Assembly: GCA_023423895.1 (NCBI GenBank)
Contig: JAFAER010000018.1
Location: 1-64,000 of the forward strand
From: Pseudomonadota bacterium
GTDB taxonomy: Bacteria; Myxococcota_A; Polyangia; Polyangiales; Polyangiaceae
Length of the DNA: 64,000 nt
Direction: 5' to 3'
Shown here one piece after another: positions 27,310 to 36,615 of the stretch. Position 1 is the first letter of the stretch. Each line of letters starts with the position of its first letter. The translations under genes and the position numbers were made by a program. Under the pieces are notes generated by a model, which worked only from the letters and a program-made list of their open reading frames with translations, had not been told where the DNA came from and did no database searches.

Positions 27310-28958
27310 CACGGTGCTCCGGAGTTCGAGAAGAGGAACGCGTCACTGGTCACGATCGCGAGGAGCAGGTCACGCATGGTGTGCGACGGTCCAACCGCCG
27401 ACTTGATCGTCGCGAACGAGCACTGGTCAGCGAGCTCCGGATCGCGCCGGATGGCGTGCTTGAACCACTGCTTCGACAGGCACTCGGCGGCGACCTCGCT
27501 CTTTGCGAGCGCCGCGCTCATCGCGACGGCATCCGCGACCGGACCGTCGGTCGAGCCCGACTTCGTGAGGACGCCGCTTGCGTCGATCGGGAGCTGCGAG
27601 CGCGCCTCCTTGTCTCGGTAGCCGCCCATCGCGTCGTAGTGTTCGAACGCGAAGCCGATCGGATCGATCACGGAGTGGCACCCCTGGCACGTCGCGGCGC
27701 TCGTCCGGATCGACGTCGCTTGCCGGATCGTCTTCGGTGCCCCGTTCGCCTCGAGATCTTCGATCGCGCGGTTGTCGACGTTCGGCGGAGGCGGCGCCTG
27801 GTTGTAGCAGAGGATGTTTCGGAGGACGAAGGTGCCTCGCCGGATCGGCGACTGCACCTTGTCGCTCGCGTACACCGCGGCGAAGGCGGCGCGCGTGAGC
27901 AGGCCCGCGCGCTGGGCCGGGTTCAGCTTGACCCAGCGCCAGTCCGCGGCAGACGCCGGACCATCCGGAACGCCGTAGAGCGTGGCGAGCGGGCCGTTGA
28001 CGTAGGCATCCGTCGACGTGAAGAGATCCGTCACCGAGCCGCCGTCGAAGGCGACCTTCTCCATGAGCGCTCCGATCTCGCGCAGCATCGCGCGGCGAAG
28101 CTCGGGAGTCGCCGCCGGATAGAGCTCCGGATCTTTCGGCGCCTCCTCGAGACCGAAGTGCAGCTTGCCGCCATCGAGCTCGAACCATTCGTTGACGAAG
28201 TCGTGCGCCATCTCCCGCGCCCGCGGCGAGTCCAGCATCCGGCTTGCCTGCTCGCGCAGCCCTTCCCGATCGTCGGCGCTCAGCCGACCCTCGGACGCTG
28301 CCTTCAGCAGCTCGTCGTCGGGCATCGAGCTCCAGAGGAAGTACGAGAGCCGCGACGCAAGCGCGTAGTCGTCGAGGCGCCGGAGCGTGCTCGGCGAATT
28401 TGGAACGGGGGTCGCGTCGTTCGAGAGGTAGAGGAACTGCGGCGACGCCAGGAGCACCTGCGTCAGCACGATGATGCTCTCCTCGAACGTGAACTTCGCG
28501 CGGAGGCCCTTGTACGTGTCGTTCAGCCACGTCCGTTCGTCGTCCTGCAAGGGCCGCCGGAACGCGCGCGTCGCGACCGTGTCGATGAAGGCGCTCGCAC
28601 ACGCATCGTCCTTCGCGCAGTTGGGCACCTGGCCGAGGAGGCCGAGACCCCGCTCGCCGAGCACGTTTGCCGCCTCGACGTACTTCTCGATCGTGATCGC
28701 CGAAGGGATGATGTCGACGTCGTCGTGCAGATCGAGGGAGATGGCCTGATCGCCGAACAAGTCGCGCACGGTGTTCTGGTACTGGGCCGGCGTGAGTCGC
28801 CGGATGCGCGACTCGGCCACCTCCGGCCCCTTCGCTGCGCACTCGGCCGCGATCGCATCGTCATCACCGCGGTTCGACCGATCGCGATTGTTTCCCTTCT
28901 GAAGCGAGTCGGCAGCGCAGCCCGCCAGAGCCAGCGCCAGGATCACCGTCCATCTCAT
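27309..28958 (-). CDS. DUF1592-family cytochrome-like lipoprotein
   Basis: 549 residues with lipobox LAGC (Cys14). Domain order as in the DUF1587/1595/1592/1588/1585 family: IRRLTPAQYQNTVRDLFGD, TRAFRRPLQDDERTWLNDTY, LASRLSYFLWSSMPDDELL, PIRRGTFVLRNILCYNQAPP, then a heme-type CQGCH (in ATCQGCHSVIDPIGFAFEHY) and a C-terminal IVTSDAFLFSN. I chose ATG 28958, preceded by GGAGG at 5-base spacing. Only the single C-x-x-C-H is seen; the usual N-terminal cytochrome domain of planctomycete relatives is absent. Translationally coupled to the DUF1552 gene. Probably a periplasmic redox protein pair; not established. Confidence 0.93.
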   Translation of the reverse strand: MRWTVILALALAGCAADSLQKGNNRDRSNRGDDDAIAAECAAKGPEVAESRIRRLTPAQYQNTVRDLFGDQAISLDLHDDVDIIPSAITIEKYVEAANVLGERGLGLLGQVPNCAKDDACASAFIDTVATRAFRRPLQDDERTWLNDTYKGLRAKFTFEESIIVLTQVLLASPQFLYLSNDATPVPNSPSTLRRLDDYALASRLSYFLWSSMPDDELLKAASEGRLSADDREGLREQASRMLDSPRAREMAHDFVNEWFELDGGKLHFGLEEAPKDPELYPAATPELRRAMLREIGALMEKVAFDGGSVTDLFTSTDAYVNGPLATLYGVPDGPASAADWRWVKLNPAQRAGLLTRAAFAAVYASDKVQSPIRRGTFVLRNILCYNQAPPPPNVDNRAIEDLEANGAPKTIRQATSIRTSAATCQGCHSVIDPIGFAFEHYDAMGGYRDKEARSQLPIDASGVLTKSGSTDGPVADAVAMSAALAKSEVAAECLSKQWFKHAIRRDPELADQCSFATIKSAVGPSHTMRDLLLAIVTSDAFLFSNSGAP

Positions 28959-29050
28959 CGGAGCCTCCGCAGCGTTCGACACGCAAGAGCCCTAAGTCTG
29001 GCGAGAAGCAGCAAAGGCAGTGCCGGCCCAAGTGTGCGGAAAGGCAGCGT

Positions 29051-29106
29051 GGTTGTGCCGTCGGTGCACAACCGGCGGGTCTCCGACTGTGAGGATCGTG
29101 CACAAC
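29051..29106. promoter_or_regulatory. Operator-like GCACAAC sites
   Basis: GGTTGTGC at 29051-29058 and GCACAACC at 29066-29073 form a perfect 8-bp inverted repeat with a 7-bp spacer. A third GCACAAC lies at 29100-29106 in the same orientation as the second, 34 bp further on. The group sits between the divergent DUF1592 gene (start 28958) and the membrane protein gene (start 29160), so it could serve either promoter. No regulator is assigned. Confidence 0.5.
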
Positions 29107-29159
29107 TCGCCGCCGCGCGCGGGGGGCGTCGGCCATCGCCGTTCGAGGGCGTTCGAGTC

Positions 29160-30020
29160 GTGGTACCGTCGATCGATCTCGTGACGTCGAGACCGGTCTT
29201 CGCCCTCGGCATCGCCACCGCTCTGGCCATCGCGCTCGGGCTCGCGAATGCCGACGCACGCGCCGATGACGGCAATCGGGCGTGCATCGCCTCCCATGCG
29301 CGTGGACAGGAGCTCCGGCTCGCGGGGAAGTGGGTCGCCGCGACGAAGGTCTTCCGCGCGTGCTCGGCCACCTCGTGCCCTGCGGCCGTCACCCAGGACT
29401 GTCTCCGCTGGCAAGACGAGCTTCGCCCCCTCACACCGAGCGTCCTCATCGCCGCGACCGCGCCGGACGGGAGCGACACCGTCGATGCGCGACTCATCGT
29501 CGATGCCGTGTCGATGGGAGACCGCCTGCCGACGACCTCGATCGACCTCGACCCTGGCGAGCACACGCTTCGTCTCGAACATCCGACGTGGGGCCACGTC
29601 GAAGAGCGCATCGTCCTTCGCGAGCGCGAGAAGAATCGAAAGGTGGCCTTCAGGTTCCCGCCGCCGCGTTCACGCGTGGTGGCGGAGACGCTTCCAGCGC
29701 CGCTGCCCAAGCAGACGTCTGCGTTCGGGATCGCCATGCTCGGTGTCGGCGGTGCAGCGATCGCCACCGGAGCAGTGTTCGGCGTCCTCGGGCGGATCCG
29801 CGAAGACGAGCTCGCAGGCTCTCCTTGTGGGCGGAACGGGACGTGCGCGACCGAAGACGTCGACGTCGTCCGCCAGCGTTACTGGATCGCGGGCATCACC
29901 GCCGGAGTGGGCCTCGCAGCGCTTGCGATCGGGATCTGGCAGGTCTTCCTCCGCGACGGAAGCCCGCGCGCCGGCGTCTCCGCGGGGCATCACGCCCTCG
30001 GCACCTTCACGTTCCGCTGA
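29160..30020 (+). CDS. TPR/PEGA-like membrane protein
   Basis: 286 residues from a GTG at 29160 (another GTG at 29181 is possible). Signal sequence (LGIATALAIALGLANADARA), a helical region with four Cys (CIASHARGQELRLAGKWVAA, FRACSATSCPAAVTQDCLRW), a PEGA-like region (PTTSIDLDPGEHTLRLEHPT), then two membrane segments (FGIAMLGVGGAAIATGAVFG and WIAGITAGVGLAALAIGIWQ) with a short Cys-containing loop between. Same general layout as the protein at 22170. It ends 3 bp from the end of the convergent sigma-54 activator gene; such proteins usually pair with a kinase or activator in this group. Confidence 0.82.
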   Translation: MVPSIDLVTSRPVFALGIATALAIALGLANADARADDGNRACIASHARGQELRLAGKWVAATKVFRACSATSCPAAVTQDCLRWQDELRPLTPSVLIAATAPDGSDTVDARLIVDAVSMGDRLPTTSIDLDPGEHTLRLEHPTWGHVEERIVLREREKNRKVAFRFPPPRSRVVAETLPAPLPKQTSAFGIAMLGVGGAAIATGAVFGVLGRIREDELAGSPCGRNGTCATEDVDVVRQRYWIAGITAGVGLAALAIGIWQVFLRDGSPRAGVSAGHHALGTFTFR

Positions 30021-30023
30021 GAC

Positions 30024-31331
<1,308 letters not shown>

Positions 31332-31350
31332 TCCACCTTTCTTGAACGCT

Positions 31351-31413
31351 ACCACTAACCGCGTCTCGCCACCGCAATCACGATGCCCCAGCGAGGGGCG
31401 GCCGACCGCGTCG
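31351..31413 (-). repeat. 63-bp repeat, copy 1
   Basis: About 80% identical, without gaps, to 36539-36601. On the minus strand both copies read V-G-R-P-[ST]-[LP]-G-H-R-D-C-G-G-E-T-R-L-V-V; of 8 differences in those 19 codons, 6 are synonymous third-position changes. In this copy the frame continues into the sigma-54 activator gene start at 31331. It also contains a small hairpin, GCCCC-AGCGA-GGGGC on the plus strand. Confidence 0.75.
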
Positions 31414-31470
31414 GCGGCGCTCACCGGAGGAGCCCGAACGCGAGCGACGCGTTGTCCGCTCGCTGTCGCG

Positions 31471-32472
<1,002 letters not shown>

Positions 32473-32566
32473 GATGGTCCAAGCCTTTCTGAAGCGAGCA
32501 CGCTGCATGGCGCAGGTGAGCGCCGCGAACCGATGCGTGACGGAGACGGTCGTCGAGCTCGTCGAA

Positions 32567-32600
32567 CGAACATGTTCGGCGAGCGTTCGGACATTGAACG
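32567..32600. promoter_or_regulatory. Palindromes in the LysR / DUF1554 divergent promoter region
   Basis: CGAACATGTTCG at 32567-32578 is a perfect 12-bp palindrome. CGTTC-N7-GAACG at 32584-32600 is a second dyad six bases further on. Both are in the 153-bp space between divergent starts, 26-60 bp upstream of the LysR start. They may be LysR-type binding sites; the classic T-N11-A form is not obvious. Confidence 0.5.
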
Positions 32601-32625
32601 ATCCGGATGGAGCGGATAGTGCACA

Positions 32626-33567
32626 ATGGTGAACACCACGCTGCGCAAAAATGCACAGAAGGTGATGCGCTCCCCCGAGTGGTCCGACTTCCGGTACTTC
32701 CTCGCGGTCGCGCGTCACAAACGACTCCTCGCTGCCGGGCGCGCGCTCGGGGTCCGGCACACCACGGTGGCGCGGCGCATCGATGCGCTCGAACAGTCTC
32801 TTGGCGGTCGGCTCTTTCACCGGACGACGAGCGGGTGGCTGCTCACCACGCTCGGAGAGGCCCTCGTCGACGGCGCGGTGGCGATGGAGGAGCAGGCGCT
32901 GCTCGCGAGCGCACGCGCGCGCCTCGAGGCGACCGAGCTCGCAGGGCAGGTCCGTCTCGCGACGCTCGAGGCGCTTGCCTACGCCTGGCTCGCGCCGCGT
33001 CTCTCGGAGCTCCACGCGCAGCATCCGCGCATTCAGCTCGAGATCCTGACGGGAGACACACAGCGTGATCTGTCGCGCGGAGAGGCGGACCTAGCCGTGC
33101 GAACGCCGCGTCCGAAGCAGCGCGAGCTCGCGGCGGTGTGCATCGCCGAGAGCGGTGTCGGGATCTACGGCGTCGGCGCGCTCGCACGACGCGCGCGACC
33201 GGCCTTCGACACGAGCCCACCGTCCGGGCGCGGGCTCCCTCTCGGGATCCTGACCGACACGGCGAGCGCCATGCAGAAGGCACCGTGGTTCCCGGCCTTC
33301 GCAGGCGAAGCTTCGGTCCGGTTCGAGTTCTCGAGTCCCATCGCGCTGCTCGCCGCCGGCCGCGCGGGCGAGATGCTCGTCGTCCTGCCTCGCTTCCTAG
33401 CGCGCACGGAGCCCGCCTTCGTCGAGCTCACGAAGACACCGCTCACCTCGCACCGCATGTGGCTCGTCACGCACCCCGAGGTGCGCCGCGATCCACGCGT
33501 GCGCGCCGTGGCGGAGTTCGTGCGTTCGATCGCGCACGTCATCGACGATCGGGCGCCAAAGACGTAG
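32626..33567 (+). CDS. LysR-family transcriptional regulator
   Basis: 313 residues. N-terminal winged HTH: WSDFRYFLAVARHKRLLAAG, ALGVRHTTVARRIDALEQSL, GGRLFHRTTSGWLLT. The effector domain begins near residue 105 (GQVRLATLEALAYAWLAPRL, DLSRGEADLAVRTPRP). ATG 32626 is used; ATG 32665, with AAGGTG just before it, is a good alternative and gives a start closer to the usual one. Divergent from the DUF1554 lipoprotein, a plausible target. Ligand unknown. Confidence 0.93.
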   Translation: MVNTTLRKNAQKVMRSPEWSDFRYFLAVARHKRLLAAGRALGVRHTTVARRIDALEQSLGGRLFHRTTSGWLLTTLGEALVDGAVAMEEQALLASARARLEATELAGQVRLATLEALAYAWLAPRLSELHAQHPRIQLEILTGDTQRDLSRGEADLAVRTPRPKQRELAAVCIAESGVGIYGVGALARRARPAFDTSPPSGRGLPLGILTDTASAMQKAPWFPAFAGEASVRFEFSSPIALLAAGRAGEMLVVLPRFLARTEPAFVELTKTPLTSHRMWLVTHPEVRRDPRVRAVAEFVRSIAHVIDDRAPKT

Positions 33568-33597
33568 GCATCACGATGATCCCCGATGCCTGTCATG

Positions 33598-33704
33598 CGG
33601 GTGGTTTCGCGCGGACCGTTGCGATCGAGCGGCTCCACCCGCATCTGACGCACGATCCCGACTTCGTCACGATGTTCCTCGACGAGGAGCGCATCATGTC
33701 TCGG
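33598..33704 (+). pseudogene. Ser/Thr kinase gene fragment, 107 bp
   Basis: Nearly identical without gaps to 36707-36813 inside the kinase gene at 36616. It reads GGFARTVAIERLHPHLTHDP and DFVTMFLDEERIMSR. The catalytic Lys of the source (VAIKRLHPHL) is Glu here, and both flanks lack any kinase sequence, so it is a dead fragment. It is followed directly by the SRPBCC gene. Confidence 0.8.
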
Positions 33705-33721
33705 TGGCGGGAGGAGGCGGA

Positions 33722-34189
33722 ATGCGGTTCGTGAAGGAGACGGTGTTTCCGGTGAAGGCCGAGGTGTTGTGGGCGTTCCACGAGCGGCCCGATGTCCTCG
33801 CCCTGCTCACGCCGCCGTGGCAGAAGACCGAGATCGTCCAGCCGCCGGCGTCGCTCGAGGTCGGGACGCGCGTCATCTTGCGGACGAAGGTGGGACCGCT
33901 CTGGCAGACGATCATCGCCGAGCATGTCGCTTACGAGCGGGGGCGGATGTTCGCCGACCGGATGGTGAAGGGGCCTTTCGCGCAGTGGTTGCACCGGCAC
34001 GTCGTCGAGGAGAGAGGCCCGCGCGAGAGCGCGCTCCGGGACGAGGTCGACTACGAGCTCCCGCTCGGCGTCGTGGGGCGCGTGTTCGGAGGCGGCTTCG
34101 CGCGTCGCGAGATCGAACGACTGTTCGCGTATCGCCACGAGGTCACCAGGAGAGAGTGCCTCGCAGCGGCCGGCGCGCGCGAGCCCTGA
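33722..34189 (+). CDS. SRPBCC-fold protein
   Basis: 155 residues. MRFVKETVFPVKAEVLWAFH, RPDVLALLTPPWQKTEIVQP, VGTRVILRTKVGPLWQTIIA and GRMFADRMVKGPFAQWLHRH match the START/SRPBCC (cyclase, YfcH-adjacent) group of hydrophobic-ligand-binding proteins. The ATG at 33722 has GGAGGCGG directly upstream. C-terminus FAYRHEVTRRECLAA is typical. Cytoplasmic; ligand unknown. Confidence 0.9.
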   Translation: MRFVKETVFPVKAEVLWAFHERPDVLALLTPPWQKTEIVQPPASLEVGTRVILRTKVGPLWQTIIAEHVAYERGRMFADRMVKGPFAQWLHRHVVEERGPRESALRDEVDYELPLGVVGRVFGGGFARREIERLFAYRHEVTRRECLAAAGAREP

Positions 34190-34292
34190 CCGGACGATCG
34201 ATCGCAGCGAGGCGACCGTCGCTCGATCGGGTGACGAAGAGACTCGGCTCGATCGGCCCGGTGACGGTCAGCGCGTTCGGGACGTCGCCCGA

Positions 34293-34751
34293 TCACTCGA
34301 TGAGCGTCGGTGCGCTCGACGGCGAAACGCCCCCATCGGCTTCGGACCGAGACGCGCCGGGGGCGATCCGGATGCGCGTCATCAGCACGTCCCGGCACGC
34401 GAGCGAGCCGTCCGCCGTCGTCCACCCAGGAGGAGGCGGCTCTCCGACCAGATCGCACGTCTCGAAGTAGCCGGCGCGCTCTCCACATCCCTCGATCACC
34501 CAGCGGAAGCTCGACTCGTTCCGGTACTTCCGCTGTGACTCCGCCATGATCCGGAGCTCCCCGAGCGGGCAGCCGAGATCGTCGGCAGCCGTCTTCAGCG
34601 CGATGTCCGCGCGCGGGTTCTGGCCGCTGTACTTGAGCGGCGGCGTCGGAGGACCGACACAGGCAGTCAAGGCGAGCGCCGCTCCAGCGAGGCTCCTCGC
34701 AGTGACCGACGCGGAGCGACCGAAGGGGGGACGCGCCGCGAGGCGGCTCAT
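34293..34751 (-). CDS. Small lipoprotein with a DLGCP...GCG Cys motif
   Basis: 152 residues. Lipobox LTAC. The core AADDLGCPLGELRIM, WVIEGCGERAGYFETCD carries three Cys in a pattern I also see in the lipoprotein at 39279 (SSDFGCPAGAIKT, ASGCGQTGTYIYIC). The ATG overlaps the zinc-ribbon gene stop (ATGA), so the two are coupled. The longer frame from 34811 is less likely. The tail is Pro/Ser/Asp-rich. Function unknown; probably periplasmic with one or more disulphides. Confidence 0.78.
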   Translation of the reverse strand: MSRLAARPPFGRSASVTARSLAGAALALTACVGPPTPPLKYSGQNPRADIALKTAADDLGCPLGELRIMAESQRKYRNESSFRWVIEGCGERAGYFETCDLVGEPPPPGWTTADGSLACRDVLMTRIRIAPGASRSEADGGVSPSSAPTLIE

Positions 34752-35263
34752 GGGACCTCGCAGAGCGGGCACGGGGTCCGGCGCTCGGCGACGTTGCGGC
34801 ACTGTTTGCATTCGACACGATAGGCGTGGAACCCGGGGTCTTCGGGCGCCGTCTGGGTGTGCGCCTTCGCCCCGCGCTTGCCTTCGTAGACGACGACCGC
34901 GGGGACGTAGGCCAGCGCGGTCACCTGCTCGCTACCGCACCCGGTGCACGAGACCGGCAGCGGGAATCCGTTCTCCTGCTCGAGCGCACGGTCGACGCCG
35001 CCCGCGGCATCGCAGCGCGGGCAGTCGCCGGCCTCGTAGAGCGCTCTCTTGCAGCCGTCGCAAGCGATTCGGTAGGTCCCGCGCACGAGGTCTTCGCCCT
35101 TGTACCCCCACGAGGGTGAGCCGTAGACCTCACCGCCGAGCAGCGGGAGCTTCTGGGCGACGTAGGTCTCCACCGTCAGCCGCTTGCTCTTGCAGTCGAG
35201 GCAGCCGGCATCGACGAGCGCCGAGAAGGCTTCTTCCGAGAGGGGCATGGCCGCGTCGACCAT
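34748..35263 (-). CDS. Zinc-ribbon protein
   Basis: 171 residues. At least four C-x-x-C knuckles: CLDCKSKRL, CDGCKRALY, CPRCDAAG, CTGCGSEQV, CKQCRNVAE, CPLCEVP, i.e. three to four potential zinc ribbons with no catalytic domain. The start ATG 35263 has GGGAGGGAA 9 bases upstream; ATG 35248 is an alternative. Coupled to the small lipoprotein downstream and divergent from the metallophosphoesterase at 35337. Possibly a protein- or nucleic-acid-binding adaptor; function unknown. Confidence 0.82.
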   Translation of the reverse strand: MVDAAMPLSEEAFSALVDAGCLDCKSKRLTVETYVAQKLPLLGGEVYGSPSWGYKGEDLVRGTYRIACDGCKRALYEAGDCPRCDAAGGVDRALEQENGFPLPVSCTGCGSEQVTALAYVPAVVVYEGKRGAKAHTQTAPEDPGFHAYRVECKQCRNVAERRTPCPLCEVP

Positions 35264-35336
35264 GCCACAGCTTTCCCTCCCGGCGTCGGTCAAAGAAGAC
35301 GCGAGCGTCGGCGCGTTCTCGAGCATCATAGGAGGG

Positions 35337-36539
35337 ATGGGATGGTTCCACGCTCTCACGCTCGGCGGTTGGCTCACGGTCGTGGTCACCGCTCGCGTCG
35401 TCCGCTCTGGCGCCTTCGCCACGTTCGTCGCGATCCTGGTCGGGATCTACTCCCTCCTCGCGCTCGCGCTCGCCCCATCGTTCCGGACGATCTTGCCGGT
35501 CTACGCGGCGCTCCACCTGACCGTGTTCGTGAACTTCCTTGCGCTGACGCGGCCACGGATGCGGTCTCTCCCGTACCGGCTGCTCGTCAGCTGGCCGGCC
35601 GCGTTCTTCACCGCCGGAACGCTCCTCGGCCTGCCGTGGGGGATCGCGGCGGCGCTCGGCTTCCAGCCGTGGGCGCCGTGGATCCCGTACCTCCTCGCCG
35701 CGATGGGCATGATGCAGTCGCTCACGACCAGGCGCGAGGCGGTCGACCTCGTCGTCGCGGGGCCGAAGGGAACGCATGTCGAGAAGCTCGGTCCTCATCC
35801 TCGGGGCGAGACGCGCGAGACCCGGCCCTTGCGGTTCGTCCAGATCTCCGATCCTCATCTCGGCCCGTTCATGTCGGTCGCAAGGCTTCGCAAGATCGCG
35901 GAGCGCGCCGTCGCGGCGAAGCCCGACCTCGTCTTCCTGACCGGCGATTTTCTCACGATGGAGTCGCAGAGCGATCCCGACTTGCTCCTCCGCGCGCTCG
36001 AGCCGCTTCGCGCGCTGCCGGGCAAGGTCTTCGCGTGCCATGGCAACCACGATCACGAGGCGCCCGCCGTCGTGGCGCGGGCGATGAAGGAGAACGGCAT
36101 CCAGCTGCTCGTCGATGCAGAGGCCGTCGTCGAGACCGAGGCGGGCCCGGTGCAGATCCTCGGGTTGGACTTCGCGTTTCGCGACCGGAAGGCTCACATC
36201 GAGCGGGTAGTGTCCGAACACCCCCGCGCGCCGGGCGCGCTCCGCATCGTCCTCCTGCACGACCCGGGCGCGTTCCGGCACGTGCCCGAGGGTGACGGCG
36301 ATCTCGTCCTCTCGGGCCACACCCACGGCGGTCAGGTGGGGCTCGTCAGCGTCGGCCTTCAGTGGACCTTCCTCCGGCTCTTCGGCGACAAGATCCCCGA
36401 CCACGGCTTCTGGGCGCGCGGCACGGACCGGATGTACATCCACCGCGGGACCGGCCACTACGGCTTCCCGCTGCGGCTCGGCGTGCCGGCAGAAGAGAGC
36501 CTCGTCCGCGTGCATCGGCCGACCGAGAGCGCTGTCTGA
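35337..36539 (+). CDS. Membrane-anchored metallophosphoesterase (YaeI/UDP-DMLP-like)
   Basis: 400 residues. Four membrane segments in the first 125 residues (FATFVAILVGIYSLLALALA, VYAALHLTVFVNFLAL and two more), then a calcineurin-like phosphoesterase domain with all metal-ligand motifs: DPHLG (172-176), GDF (203-205), GNHDH (236-240), GHTHGG (327-332). This layout matches the YkuE/YaeI group, which act on lipid or cell-wall phosphodiesters at the membrane surface (family knowledge). AGGAGGG lies only one base before the ATG, an unusually short spacing. Its stop codon falls at the start of repeat copy 2. Confidence 0.93.
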   Translation: MGWFHALTLGGWLTVVVTARVVRSGAFATFVAILVGIYSLLALALAPSFRTILPVYAALHLTVFVNFLALTRPRMRSLPYRLLVSWPAAFFTAGTLLGLPWGIAAALGFQPWAPWIPYLLAAMGMMQSLTTRREAVDLVVAGPKGTHVEKLGPHPRGETRETRPLRFVQISDPHLGPFMSVARLRKIAERAVAAKPDLVFLTGDFLTMESQSDPDLLLRALEPLRALPGKVFACHGNHDHEAPAVVARAMKENGIQLLVDAEAVVETEAGPVQILGLDFAFRDRKAHIERVVSEHPRAPGALRIVLLHDPGAFRHVPEGDGDLVLSGHTHGGQVGLVSVGLQWTFLRLFGDKIPDHGFWARGTDRMYIHRGTGHYGFPLRLGVPAEESLVRVHRPTESAV

Positions 36540-36601
36540 CGACCAAGCGCGTCTCGCCACCGCAATCTCGATGCCCCGGCGTGGGCCGGCCGACCTCGTG
36601 G
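36539..36601 (-). repeat. 63-bp repeat, copy 2
   Basis: Second copy of the element at 31351-31413, same plus-strand orientation. It fills most of the 76-bp gap between the metallophosphoesterase gene and the kinase gene. The minus-strand peptide V-G-R-P-T-P-G-H-R-D-C-G-G-E-T-R-L-V-V is kept but continues into no recognisable gene. The hairpin is weaker here (GCCC/GGGC arms). Confidence 0.75.
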
Positions 36602-36615
36602 TACGCTTCCCCGTC

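Noticed and set aside
27279..30020. 913-codon plus-strand frame antisense to the DUF1592 gene
   Set aside because: Only its last 286 codons (from 29160) form a real protein with a signal peptide; the rest is antisense.
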